Part shown: piece after piece, positions 55,736-64,000 of the stretch
Numbering within the stretch: the first letter of the stretch is position 1
Layout: every line of letters starts with the position of its first letter
From: an uncultured Eubacteriales bacterium
GTDB lineage: Bacteria > Bacillota > Clostridia > Christensenellales > Aristaeellaceae
Assembly (NCBI GenBank): GCA_902795275.1
Contig: CADBKQ010000001.1
Span: forward strand, 1 to 64,000
DNA length: 64,000 nt
Direction: 5' to 3'
The notes under the pieces: generated by a model
Told to the model about the DNA's origin: nothing
What the model saw: only the letters and a program-made list of their open reading frames with translations
The model's database searches: none
Translations under genes and position numbers: made by a program

Positions 55736-56926
55736 ATGAAACAGATACCCCCGGATAAAAAACTGCGTATCGCGATCATCGGTCATAAGCGAATCCCTTC
55801 CAATGAGGGCGGCATCGAGAAGGGCGTGGAGCAGCACGCCGTGCGCATGGCAGCCTTGGGCCATTCCGTGACGGTTTACAACCGCGGAAACAACAATATC
55901 CACGGAAAAGCGTTTAATGAAAAACCGCTGAAGGAATACAAAGGCGTGCGCATCATCACCGTTCCCACGCCCAACAGGATTGCCCCGGTGCCGGTATATT
56001 CCTTTCTGGCGACAATGCACGCCATTTTCAAGCGGTACGACGTGGTGAGCTACCGCGCCTCCGGCCCCTGCGTGATGGTGGCGCTGGCGAAGCTGTTCGG
56101 CCTGCGGTGCGTGGCATCCCTGCACGGCTTTGACAGCCAGCGGGACAAATGGGGAAATTTCGCAAAGAAATATCTGGCGTTTGGGGAAAAAATGGCGGCC
56201 ACCCGCGCGGACGCCTGTTTGGTGCTGTCCAGAAAAATGCAGCGGTACATCAAGGAAACTTACGGCCGGGACGCCATTTGCTTCGCCAACGGCATTGACC
56301 GCCCGGAAAAGCTGCCCTGCCGGGAAATAAAGGAAAAATGGGGCCTTGAAAAAGACGGCTACCTCCTGTCCCTGGGCCGGATTGAGCCGGAGAAGGGGCT
56401 GCACTACATGATCGAAGCGTTCCGCAAATGCAAAACGGACAAGAAGCTTGTCATCGCGGGCGGCGACAGCAACCATGAGTATTGGGACAAATTGCAGCAG
56501 ATGGCGGCGGGGGACAGCCGCATCCTGTTCGTCGGCTATGTGAAGGGAAAAACGGTTCAGGAACTGTACAGCAACGCGTATATGTTCCTTTTGCCCAGCA
56601 ACCTGGAGGGCATGGCCAATACCCTGCTGGAATCCATGGCGTACGGCAATTGCTGCCTGGTGAGCGACATTCCCGAAAACACGGAGGTGACGGGCGATCT
56701 GGCCGCCATCTTCCCCAAAGGAAACGCGGACGCCCTGCGGGAACAGATGCAGGCGCTGCTGGATGACCCGGCAAAGGTGGAAGAAATGAAATCACGCACG
56801 GCGGATTATGTGGTGGATCACTACAACTGGGATATCGTGGTGGAGCAAATGCTCCGTATTTTCCGGGGAGAAAAAGTGGATTACGAAACTGTATTCAAAG
56901 AGTATAAGGAAAAGATGAGGCCATGA
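55736..56926 (+). CDS. Glycosyltransferase, GT4 family
   Basis: A 396-residue GT-B fold enzyme, first gene of the polysaccharide operon. The N-terminal acceptor domain starts LRIAIIGHKRIPSNEGGIE, as in DUF1972/GT4 enzymes, and the donor domain has LLSLGRIEPEKGLHYMIEAF and an E-x7-E motif in EGMANTLLESMAYG. It should transfer a sugar from a nucleotide donor to a lipid-linked acceptor on the inner face of the membrane; the sugar is not predictable. It overlaps the next gene by 4 nt (ATGA). Confidence 0.88.
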   Translation: MKQIPPDKKLRIAIIGHKRIPSNEGGIEKGVEQHAVRMAALGHSVTVYNRGNNNIHGKAFNEKPLKEYKGVRIITVPTPNRIAPVPVYSFLATMHAIFKRYDVVSYRASGPCVMVALAKLFGLRCVASLHGFDSQRDKWGNFAKKYLAFGEKMAATRADACLVLSRKMQRYIKETYGRDAICFANGIDRPEKLPCREIKEKWGLEKDGYLLSLGRIEPEKGLHYMIEAFRKCKTDKKLVIAGGDSNHEYWDKLQQMAAGDSRILFVGYVKGKTVQELYSNAYMFLLPSNLEGMANTLLESMAYGNCCLVSDIPENTEVTGDLAAIFPKGNADALREQMQALLDDPAKVEEMKSRTADYVVDHYNWDIVVEQMLRIFRGEKVDYETVFKEYKEKMRP

Positions 56927-57957
56927 AAAAGGTTGCCATTATCGGCCAATACGGGGAAGGGCCGGATTACGTGACGGGCCAGGCCGTGAAAACCCACGCC
57001 ACCGTGGATTGGATGATCGGCCGGTTCGGACGGGAAAATGTGGAAATCGTGAACTCCTACGGCTGGAAGAAGCGCCCGCTGCGGCTGTTCCTTTCCATGC
57101 TGCGGGCGGTCGCGCACTGCAAAAACGTGATCATCCTGCCCGCCCAGCACGGGGTCAAATTCTTTCCCCGGGCGGTCAGCGGCTTGAACCGCCTGTTCCA
57201 CCGCCGGATTTTCTTCATCGTGATCGGCGGCTGGCTGGCCGATATGCTCAAAGAAAAGCCCGGCCTGCGCCGGGCGGTGGCGAGCTTTGACGGAGTGTGC
57301 GCCGAAACGGAAACCCTGGCTCGGCAATTGCGGGAGGTGGGCGTGGAGCATGCCTGGTGGCTGCCCAATTTCCGCGACTATGTGGACACGGAGGACAAGC
57401 GTCCCGCCACGACGCCGCCGGTTCGGGTGTGTACGTATTCCCGGGTGACGGAGAGCAAAGGAATCGCGGACGCGGCGGTGATTTGCAGGAAAGCCAATGC
57501 CGTGCTGGGCCGGGATGTGTTCCTGCTGGAGGTGTACGGAAAGGTAGCGCCGGAGTATCAGGAAGCGTTTCAGCGCCTCTGCGAAACGGAAAAAGAAGTG
57601 ATGCGCTACTGCGGCGTGAAGAACGCCGAGGAATCGCTTGCGGTGCTGCGGGATCAGTTCGCCCTGCTGTTCCCCACCTATTACGAGGGGGAATGCTTCG
57701 CGGGCACGGCGCTGGACGCGTTTCTGTCCCGCACGCCCATCATCGCGAACGATTGGAAATACAATGGGGAAGTGATTCAGGACGGCGTGAACGGCTTCCT
57801 TTACCCCTATCGGGATACGGACGCGGCGGCGGAAAAGCTGGCCGCCCTGTACCGGGATCCGGTGCTTTACCGAACCATTCAGGAGGGCTGCCGAAACAGC
57901 GCCTTGGAATACGATTCCACCCGGGTGCTGGAAAAATTAGTGAAAGAAATGGCGTGA
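56923..57957 (+). CDS. Glycosyltransferase (GT-B), paralogue of the next gene
   Basis: A 344-residue GT-B glycosyltransferase. It opens KKVAIIGQYGEGPDYVTGQ, has VCTYSRVTESKGI at the domain boundary and FPTYYEGECFAGTALDAF in the donor site. The same landmarks recur in the next gene with similar spacing, showing an old tandem duplication. Translation is coupled to the preceding gene by a 4-nt overlap. Donor and linkage unknown. Confidence 0.85.
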   Translation: MKKVAIIGQYGEGPDYVTGQAVKTHATVDWMIGRFGRENVEIVNSYGWKKRPLRLFLSMLRAVAHCKNVIILPAQHGVKFFPRAVSGLNRLFHRRIFFIVIGGWLADMLKEKPGLRRAVASFDGVCAETETLARQLREVGVEHAWWLPNFRDYVDTEDKRPATTPPVRVCTYSRVTESKGIADAAVICRKANAVLGRDVFLLEVYGKVAPEYQEAFQRLCETEKEVMRYCGVKNAEESLAVLRDQFALLFPTYYEGECFAGTALDAFLSRTPIIANDWKYNGEVIQDGVNGFLYPYRDTDAAAEKLAALYRDPVLYRTIQEGCRNSALEYDSTRVLEKLVKEMA

Positions 57958-57964
57958 GGGCAAC

Positions 57965-59002
57965 ATGATGGAAAAGAAAATCGGAATCATCGGCGTGGAC
58001 GGCGAAGGCGCCCGGTTCGCCACGGGCCAGGCGGTGAAATGCCGCACGCTGCGGAAATGGTTCATCGGCGCTTACGGCGAGGATCAGGTGCTTTTCGCCA
58101 ACATTGACAGCGCCAAGAAGCATCCCTTCCGCGTGCTGGGCAACATGATGAAAGCGCTGAAAAACTGTGTGAACATCATCTTCATGCCGGGGCAGAACAC
58201 GGAAATCTTCTGCCCGGCCATCCTGGCCCTGAACCGCCTGCGCCATCGGCACATTCATTATATTGTGACCGGCGGCGACCTGGCGGAGGTGATTAAGCGC
58301 CGCCCCTCCCTGGGGAAGCAGATCGCGCAGTTCGACGGGGTTTATGTACAGTCCGTGAAGCTGCGGGACGAGCTGCGGGCCATGGGCATCCCCAAGGCGC
58401 AGTATCTGCCCAACTGCCGGGATTATGTGCCCGCTGTGCCCTTTGACCATTATGCCGGAAAACCGCTGCGGCTGTGTACCTATTCCCGGGTGACGAAAGA
58501 AAAAGGCATCCTGGACGCAATCGAAATCACCAAGAAAGCGAACGCGCTCATCGGCCATCAGGCCTTCACGCTGGAGGTGTACGGCAAGCTCTACGACGCG
58601 TTCGAGCCCGAATTCCGGGAGGCGCTCAAGGAGAACGAAGGCCTGGTCAGCTATCAGGGCGTCAAGAAGGCCAGCGAAACGGTGGATACGCTCCGCAGCT
58701 GTTTCGCCATTCTGTTCCCCACCTACTTTGAATGCGAATGCTTCGCGGGCACGGCGCTGGACGCTTATTCCGCCCGCATCCCGATCATCGCCAACGACTG
58801 GCTTTTCAACAGCGAAGTGATCCGTTCCGGCGTGGACGGCTTCATCTATCCTTTCCGGGACAACGACGCGGCGGCCGCCCAGCTGAAAGCGCTGTATGAC
58901 GATCCCGCCCTGTACGCCGCCATTCAGGCGGGGTGCGAAGAGAGCATGAAGCGGTTCTCCACCGATCACGTGATGAACGAATTTGTGAAGAACCTGACCT
59001 GA
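57965..59002 (+). CDS. Glycosyltransferase (GT-B), paralogue of the previous gene
   Basis: A 345-residue protein aligned along its length with the preceding gene product: KIGIIGVDGEGARFATGQ, LCTYSRVTKEKGILDA, FPTYFECECFAGTALDAY and PIIANDWLFNSEV are shared landmarks. Two adjacent ATGs (57965 and 57968) follow GAGGG. The divergence between copies suggests different acceptor or donor use. It is 7 bp downstream of its paralogue. Confidence 0.85.
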   Translation: MMEKKIGIIGVDGEGARFATGQAVKCRTLRKWFIGAYGEDQVLFANIDSAKKHPFRVLGNMMKALKNCVNIIFMPGQNTEIFCPAILALNRLRHRHIHYIVTGGDLAEVIKRRPSLGKQIAQFDGVYVQSVKLRDELRAMGIPKAQYLPNCRDYVPAVPFDHYAGKPLRLCTYSRVTKEKGILDAIEITKKANALIGHQAFTLEVYGKLYDAFEPEFREALKENEGLVSYQGVKKASETVDTLRSCFAILFPTYFECECFAGTALDAYSARIPIIANDWLFNSEVIRSGVDGFIYPFRDNDAAAAQLKALYDDPALYAAIQAGCEESMKRFSTDHVMNEFVKNLT

Positions 59003-59028
59003 CACAGCCGGGAAAGGGAGGCGGTTTT

Positions 59029-59604
59029 ATGATTCAAAGCAAACGCGATTTGCGGGAATACCTTCGCCAGGATCAGATTGCCCTGGGAAAAAAGAACCAG
59101 AAGAAGCCGTCTCCGTTCGGCGACGAGGTGTGGCGGTTTCAGATTCTGATGCGCAGGACGGAATATCATGTCAATTGCGCAAAGAACCCACTGCAAAAAA
59201 TGATTGCGCAGCTGTACCGGCTGCGCTACCATCGTTACTGCGTCAAGATGGGCTTTCATGTGCCGCTGAATATTTTTGACGCGGGCCTGTCCATCGCCCA
59301 TTACGGCGCGCTGGTGGTGAACAGCAAGGCCAAGGTGGGCAAAAATTGCCGCATTCACGCCATGGTGGTGATCGGCGCCACCAACGGCGACCCCGCCGCG
59401 CCGGTGCTGGGCGACAACGTTTATATCGGCGCGGGCGCAAAAATCGTGGGGAATATTCATATCGCGGACAACGTGGCCATCGGGGCCAACGCGGTGGTGG
59501 TAAAATCCATCGAGGAGCCAGGCACCACCTGGGGCGGCGTCCCCGCCCGCAAAATCAGCGAGCGCGATTCCCGTTGCAACCTGTGTCAGGATCTGTTTCA
59601 ATAA
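59029..59604 (+). CDS. Hexapeptide-repeat acetyltransferase (CysE-like)
   Basis: A 191-residue left-handed beta-helix protein of the serine acetyltransferase type. The ATG at 59029 follows AAGGGAGG. After a helical N-terminus (1-80), hexapeptide turns run from about 95 to 175: IAHYGALVVNSKAKVG, LGDNVYIGAGAKIVGNIHI, NVAIGANAVVVKSI, then the VPARKI end. Cysteine-synthesis genes are absent, so within this operon it more likely O-acetylates the polysaccharide; that is inferred from context. Confidence 0.82.
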   Translation: MIQSKRDLREYLRQDQIALGKKNQKKPSPFGDEVWRFQILMRRTEYHVNCAKNPLQKMIAQLYRLRYHRYCVKMGFHVPLNIFDAGLSIAHYGALVVNSKAKVGKNCRIHAMVVIGATNGDPAAPVLGDNVYIGAGAKIVGNIHIADNVAIGANAVVVKSIEEPGTTWGGVPARKISERDSRCNLCQDLFQ

Positions 59605-59760
59605 ACCTCCCGGCCCGGCATTATTTGGCTGAAGGAGCGAAACAGGATTTTTCGCGATTTTATCGAATTGTAAACATCGACAGAATGGAACAGATGGCTG
59701 TCGAAAACAGACGACGCCTCCGCCCATCCGCTGAAATCTGTTGAAGGAAAGGAACGAGCA

Positions 59761-61062
59761 ATGGCCGCGAAGAACAAAAACAGGGGCATCATGAAAATGA
59801 TTTCCCTCATTTTGACGGCAGTCTGGCAGAATAAGCTGTGGATCATTTTTTTAGTGGGTGTCACCGTGGTGTTTACCGCGTGGCATAACGCGATGACCAA
59901 GCAGCAATCCGCCAAGGCATCCCTGGCGCTGCGTTACGAGCAGGCCTACGAAGGGCTGAATCCAAACGGCACCCGTTTTAATATCAACGAGCTGTTAAGC
60001 GAAGAGGTGCTCAGCAAAACCATCGAGAAGGCGGGGCTGACGGGCACCGTAACCACCGACGACCTGCTGGACTGCCTGGCGGTCAGCGCTTCCGGCTCCC
60101 AAAGCGCCAAGAACATGTATATCGCCACGGAGTACAGCGTCCAGCTGAGCGATAAATGCCTGCCCAAACGTATCAGCCCTAATAATATGCTGACGCTGCT
60201 GATGGAAACCTACCGGCAATACTTCCTGGAGCATTATGGAAGCAACGACAGCGCCCTGAACATTAACTGGTCTGACGCAAACGATTGGGAATACCTGGAA
60301 TTTGCAGACATTATGTCCGTGAAGGTAAACAATCTGATTACGTATCTGGAAGACCTGCGGCAGGAAAGCGGCATGTACCAATACCACACGGAAGGCGAGT
60401 CCTTCCGTTCGCTGAGCGAATCCATTTCAAACTTCCGGGACATTTATCTCAACAAATATACCTCTTATGTGACCATCAACCATCTGTTCAAAAACTCAAA
60501 AAACTATGAGAGCAAACTGAAATACCGCCGCTTCCTGACAGGGCAGACCCTGAAATCCAATGAAGACCGGTACGCGATTTACCAGGATGCCCTGAATATA
60601 TATGACGAATCCATGATCACGTTCGTCATGGTGCCTCTGTACGACGGAGCGAAGGGTTTGTACATGGCCCGCACCGCTATCGGCATGGACGATCTGACCG
60701 AGCAGTCCAAATCGTATGCGGAAAAAATTGAAGTTAACGCCAAAGAAATCAAAGTGTGTGACTTAAACATCGAAAACACAGCCAAATCCACCAGCAAAAC
60801 GGGTTCCGAGAGCGATAAATACGCTTTCGCCGATTACATGATCCAGGAGATTCAAAGCCATCTGGACAGCCTGATTCTCCGTATTCAGGCTGTAAAGAAA
60901 GAGTATGAGGATTATCGGGACAAAAACTCGATTCAGTATTCCCTGAGCACCTACGGCCTTTTTTCCGGCTATGATGTGAAAAAAGCCGTTATGGCCGGGG
61001 CGTTGATGGGATTGTTGTGCGTGCTGTATTACACGGTACGAGAGTATTCCAAGCAGGAGTAA
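59761..61062 (+). CDS. Wzz-like polysaccharide co-polymerase
   Basis: A 433-residue protein with a membrane helix near each end (about 25-45 and 408-426) and a long extracellular helical domain between, the topology of Wzz/CapA chain-length regulators. Tyr- and Lys-rich amphipathic segments fill the middle, as in this family, but sequence similarity is weak. GAAAGGAACGAGC precedes the ATG. It sits 5 bp before a second protein of the same design, suggesting a hetero-oligomeric co-polymerase. No BY-kinase domain is attached. Confidence 0.65.
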   Translation: MAAKNKNRGIMKMISLILTAVWQNKLWIIFLVGVTVVFTAWHNAMTKQQSAKASLALRYEQAYEGLNPNGTRFNINELLSEEVLSKTIEKAGLTGTVTTDDLLDCLAVSASGSQSAKNMYIATEYSVQLSDKCLPKRISPNNMLTLLMETYRQYFLEHYGSNDSALNINWSDANDWEYLEFADIMSVKVNNLITYLEDLRQESGMYQYHTEGESFRSLSESISNFRDIYLNKYTSYVTINHLFKNSKNYESKLKYRRFLTGQTLKSNEDRYAIYQDALNIYDESMITFVMVPLYDGAKGLYMARTAIGMDDLTEQSKSYAEKIEVNAKEIKVCDLNIENTAKSTSKTGSESDKYAFADYMIQEIQSHLDSLILRIQAVKKEYEDYRDKNSIQYSLSTYGLFSGYDVKKAVMAGALMGLLCVLYYTVREYSKQE

Positions 61063-61067
61063 AGCCC

Positions 61068-62927
61068 ATGAGAGAGTTTCAGATCACGCGATATTTGCAG
61101 CGCTGGTGGTGGATGATCGCCGTTCTGTCCGCGCTGAGCGGCATCCTGTTTTATACCTTCATATCATCCCGCCAGACTTACCGCGCCCAAACCCTGATTG
61201 AGTTTACCAATCCCCAGGCGGAACAGGGGCTGTATCCTTCGGGGGATGAGATCAACGTGCAGGAGATCCGTTCATCCTCGGTGATTTCCAACGCGCTGTC
61301 GAGCATCCGGTATCCCGGCGGTGTGGACGAGGTTCGCGGCAGGGTCAGCATCGGGGAAAACCTTTCTGATGAACAGAAGGCTATTCGCGACGCCAAACTT
61401 GCCGCCGGCTTGACCTACGATGTTTTCCCCACCCAATACGTGATCTCCTATACATCCGCCCGGGGAGAAACGAGCACCGACGCCCGAAGGATTCTGGAAG
61501 CCATCGTGGACAGCTATATCCGGCTGTACTCGGAGAAATATGTTTCTCTCTCCAAGGTGCCCAACAGCGTGGAATCCTTGCAGAACCTGAATTATGACTA
61601 TATCGAATGGGCAGAGGTCATTGATAATTTTATCAAGCTGGACCGTGAATACCTGTCCAGGATGAAGGGCATGCGCACGGAATTCCGTTCCTCCGCCACG
61701 GGTTACAGCTTCCAGGATCTATATAATGAGTATAACCTGATTTATACGGTCTATCTCCCTTCGCTGTATTCCGAAATACTGGATCATCATATCACCAATG
61801 ACCGGGAACTGCTCATCGCCCGGTACCAATACCGGATTGACCAGAATAACCTGAATATCAAAAACTATCAGGAAGCCCTGACGCTGGTGGAGCAGATGAT
61901 CCAAAGCTATACCACCAAAAACCATGATACTATGGACTACCACTGGCGGGGCAGCGAAAATGTGGCCGATGCGGAAACCGGCGCCATCGGCAACCGCTAT
62001 GTGCTGGGACAGGTGTACGATTTTGAAGGCCGGGCAAATTACAAACCGCAGGACATCACCTATGACAACGTGCTGAATCGTTACGTCCGCCTCCGCGGGG
62101 ATATTTCCCTGAAAAAACTGGATAATGAATACTGTGAATTCATCCTTTCCGCGTACAGGGACGCCTCGCAAACCGCAACGGAAAGCGAAACGCAGGATGT
62201 CGTCAATCTGATCAATCTGATTGAAAGCAAGCTGCGCACGCTTGACCGCCTGCTTACGGCCACCGCCGCCGAGCACAGCGAAGTGGAAACCATCCGGAAC
62301 GTGATGGTGCGCTCCACGGTCAACGTGACCGAAATGACAAATGTGAAGCTCTACACCGTGATGATCATCGCCGTTTTCTTCTTCTTCGGCGTGGTCGGCG
62401 CAGTGGTGGTGGGCCGCAGCCTGGACTTTGTGGAATATCGTTTCTACACCGATCCTTCCACCGATTTGCCCAACCGCATGCGCTGCGACATGGAAATCGA
62501 AAAGCATTCCAAAAAAATGCTTCCTTTCCCCTTCACCTGCGTGGTCATCATGCTGACGAACATGAACGATATCAACGCCGCGGTTGGCCGCGACGCGGGC
62601 AACGAGACCCTGCGCATCTTTGCCGGCTATATCAAGGACTGCGCGGAGAATTACGGCTTTGTGGGCTATAACGGCGGATTGCAGTTCCTGTGTTTGTTCC
62701 CGGAGTGCGACAAAGCCCGGTCCACATATTATCAGAACCTGCTGATGCGCACGATTTCGGAATTCAACCGGGGCGGCCACGGCGTGGTGATCCGTTACAA
62801 GCTGGCTTCGATCACCGCCTCTGAAAGCACGCCGCTGTCCATGCGCGAGCTGCTGTCCTCCACCATGCAGCATTTGCGGATCACCCCTGTGGTCATCGCT
62901 GAGGAAGAACACTTCGCGGAAGAGTGA
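61068..62927 (+). CDS. Wzz-like co-polymerase fused to a degenerate GGDEF domain
   Basis: A 619-residue protein. The ATG at 61068 follows AGGAG. A first helix (about 13-32), a Wzz-type extracellular domain (about 40-425) beginning YRAQTLIEFTNP, and a second helix (428-448) resemble polysaccharide co-polymerases. The cytoplasmic tail (about 455-610) is a GGDEF fold: TDPSTDLPNR (461-470) replaces DxLTGLPNR, GRDAGNETLRIFAGYI (507-522) matches the GHxxGD helix, and the active-site loop reads GGLQF (536-540). The lost Asp-Glu and the absent RxxD I-site imply no cyclase activity; it may bind a nucleotide or protein. Last regulator-like gene before the polymerase. Confidence 0.8.
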   Translation: MREFQITRYLQRWWWMIAVLSALSGILFYTFISSRQTYRAQTLIEFTNPQAEQGLYPSGDEINVQEIRSSSVISNALSSIRYPGGVDEVRGRVSIGENLSDEQKAIRDAKLAAGLTYDVFPTQYVISYTSARGETSTDARRILEAIVDSYIRLYSEKYVSLSKVPNSVESLQNLNYDYIEWAEVIDNFIKLDREYLSRMKGMRTEFRSSATGYSFQDLYNEYNLIYTVYLPSLYSEILDHHITNDRELLIARYQYRIDQNNLNIKNYQEALTLVEQMIQSYTTKNHDTMDYHWRGSENVADAETGAIGNRYVLGQVYDFEGRANYKPQDITYDNVLNRYVRLRGDISLKKLDNEYCEFILSAYRDASQTATESETQDVVNLINLIESKLRTLDRLLTATAAEHSEVETIRNVMVRSTVNVTEMTNVKLYTVMIIAVFFFFGVVGAVVVGRSLDFVEYRFYTDPSTDLPNRMRCDMEIEKHSKKMLPFPFTCVVIMLTNMNDINAAVGRDAGNETLRIFAGYIKDCAENYGFVGYNGGLQFLCLFPECDKARSTYYQNLLMRTISEFNRGGHGVVIRYKLASITASESTPLSMRELLSSTMQHLRITPVVIAEEEHFAEE

Positions 62928-62977
62928 GATGATTGCTCCGCGTTTCTCCAATTGATTCATGACAGAAAAGGAATCTT

Positions 62978-64000
62978 ATGAAGTTATCAATCCGGTTTGA
63001 AAAGAAGCCCGGCCATGCGGAACCGATTTTCGGCCTGATGTACGCGGGATTGATTGCGCTTTCCACGCTGCGGGGATATTTTAAGCTGGTGAATCTTCCC
63101 TGGTTTGTGACCCAGTTCTCCTATATCGCGATTATCGGGCTGGGCATTCTGTGGGTCTTTATCAGCGGCCAGACGTCACGGATCAATTTGTCGCTGAACG
63201 TGATGATGTTTCAGATGATTCCCAATCTGATCATTCTGGTGTGGTCGGTCGGATTGTGGGTGTTCCGGCAGGAGCCGCTTTCGCTGATCATGCGCGGCTC
63301 CTCCCTGGTGCTCTACCAGATCCTGCTGCTCGCCATGCTGATCAGCGCTGGCATGATGTTTGGCGGTCAGTGCATTGAATACACATCCCTGGGGCTGATA
63401 CTGGCTAACACGCTGATCCTGCTGGATGTGATGCGGCGGAAGGGCGTGGGGTCCACCATTACGGGCATGATGCAGTTCCTGATGAGCGTCGGTTCGCGCG
63501 ACAATGATATTTCCAGGGCGCTGGAGGTGCAGGATCCCACATTCGGAATCGGCATTCTGCTGATGTATTACATTTTGGAGGGAAAAAAAGAGCACTGGCG
63601 ATGGTTTCATATTCTTGCGCTCTCATTCTATGTAATGACGGGATTCAAGCGAATTCTGTTCCCCGCCATTGGATTGGGCGCCGCCTATTACCTGCTGCTG
63701 AAAAAGTATCCCCGGCGAATCAAGATGGCCGTGACCGTATTGATCGGATTGATCCTGATTGCCATCAGTCTGGGATACGTGATATTAATCCGTGCGGGAC
63801 TATGGTTTGACCTGTGCGATCGGTACGGCATCGATCTGATGGGCAGGAAGCGGCTGTACGGCTATATGGAGAGCTACTACACGATCAGTCCGGGATACTT
63901 GGGAATGGGAAACGGGATGGTATCCACGGTATTGGAGGTGCTGGAGAAAACAGGAAACCGACGGCTGCACAGCGACGTGCTGCGCATGTATATCGAGTTG
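62978..64000 (+). CDS. Wzy-like polysaccharide polymerase (partial, runs off the window)
   Basis: The frame opens at ATG 62978 after AAAGGA and is uninterrupted for 341 codons to the window end. It has at least eight hydrophobic segments (for example IPNLIILVWSVGLWVF and MAVTVLIGLILIAISLGYVIL) and a hydrophilic loop with GRKRLYGYMESYYTISP and GYLGMGNGM, like the Arg-containing periplasmic loop of Wzy O-antigen/EPS polymerases. Position right after two Wzz-like genes supports this. The C-terminus is not visible. Confidence 0.72.
   Translation, partial: MKLSIRFEKKPGHAEPIFGLMYAGLIALSTLRGYFKLVNLPWFVTQFSYIAIIGLGILWVFISGQTSRINLSLNVMMFQMIPNLIILVWSVGLWVFRQEPLSLIMRGSSLVLYQILLLAMLISAGMMFGGQCIEYTSLGLILANTLILLDVMRRKGVGSTITGMMQFLMSVGSRDNDISRALEVQDPTFGIGILLMYYILEGKKEHWRWFHILALSFYVMTGFKRILFPAIGLGAAYYLLLKKYPRRIKMAVTVLIGLILIAISLGYVILIRAGLWFDLCDRYGIDLMGRKRLYGYMESYYTISPGYLGMGNGMVSTVLEVLEKTGNRRLHSDVLRMYIEL

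Overview
The window looks like chromosome of a GC-rich, spore-forming member of the Clostridia (Bacillota). The evidence is a gerA-gerB-gerC germinant-receptor operon behind a textbook sigma-G promoter, a BofA-like protein, a CtsR-type operator on clpB, a B. subtilis-type LexA box on a Y-family polymerase/YolD pair, and DUF4317 and YolD family proteins. A gut or rumen lineage near Christensenellales is an inference from gene style only; no rRNA is present.

Layout. 1-8 kb: transposase start cut by the edge, PrsW-like protease, glycerophosphodiesterase plus GH2 beta-galactosidase, two secreted proteins, tRNA-Arg, a histidine phosphatase. 7.5-11.5 kb: SOS-controlled Y-polymerase/YolD operon divergent from an Lsa-type ABC-F ribosome-protection gene with a three-codon leader ORF. 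11.6-15.6 kb: sugar nucleotidyltransferase, a MITE-like repeat, clpB. 15.9-24.9 kb: flavoprotein, TrmH methyltransferase and an unknown 737-residue protein in one operon, then aspartokinase and dxs-tlyA. 25-31 kb: EAL protein, a decayed GGDEF sensor gene, a DUF5060/DUF5605 glycosidase-like protein. 31-37.8 kb: heterodimeric ABC exporter and a three-gene amino-acid ABC importer whose leader is a lysine riboswitch, so lysine is the likely substrate. 37.8-46.5 kb: topoisomerase IV operon with an unusual zinc-ribbon membrane protein between the subunits, purB, polysaccharide deacetylase, CofE-like protein, BofA-like protein. 46.5-55.4 kb: ger operon, PPi-type phosphofructokinase tail-to-tail with a membrane pyrophosphatase, DUF4317 protein. 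55.5 kb to the end: an exopolysaccharide operon with three glycosyltransferases, an acetyltransferase, two Wzz-like proteins and a Wzy-like polymerase cut by the window end.

Most notable: (1) the second Wzz-like protein carries a cytoplasmic degenerate GGDEF domain where a tyrosine kinase is often found, suggesting nucleotide-tuned polysaccharide assembly. (2) Five intergenic loci hold arrays with a strict 7-nt period, three of them as facing inverted arrays with different heptamer sequences; one supplies the stop codon of the polymerase gene. (3) Several complete regulatory circuits can be read directly: LexA, CtsR, sigma-G, lysine riboswitch, and a probable antibiotic-responsive leader on the ABC-F gene.

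Many long open frames opposite real genes are by-products of high GC and were left out.
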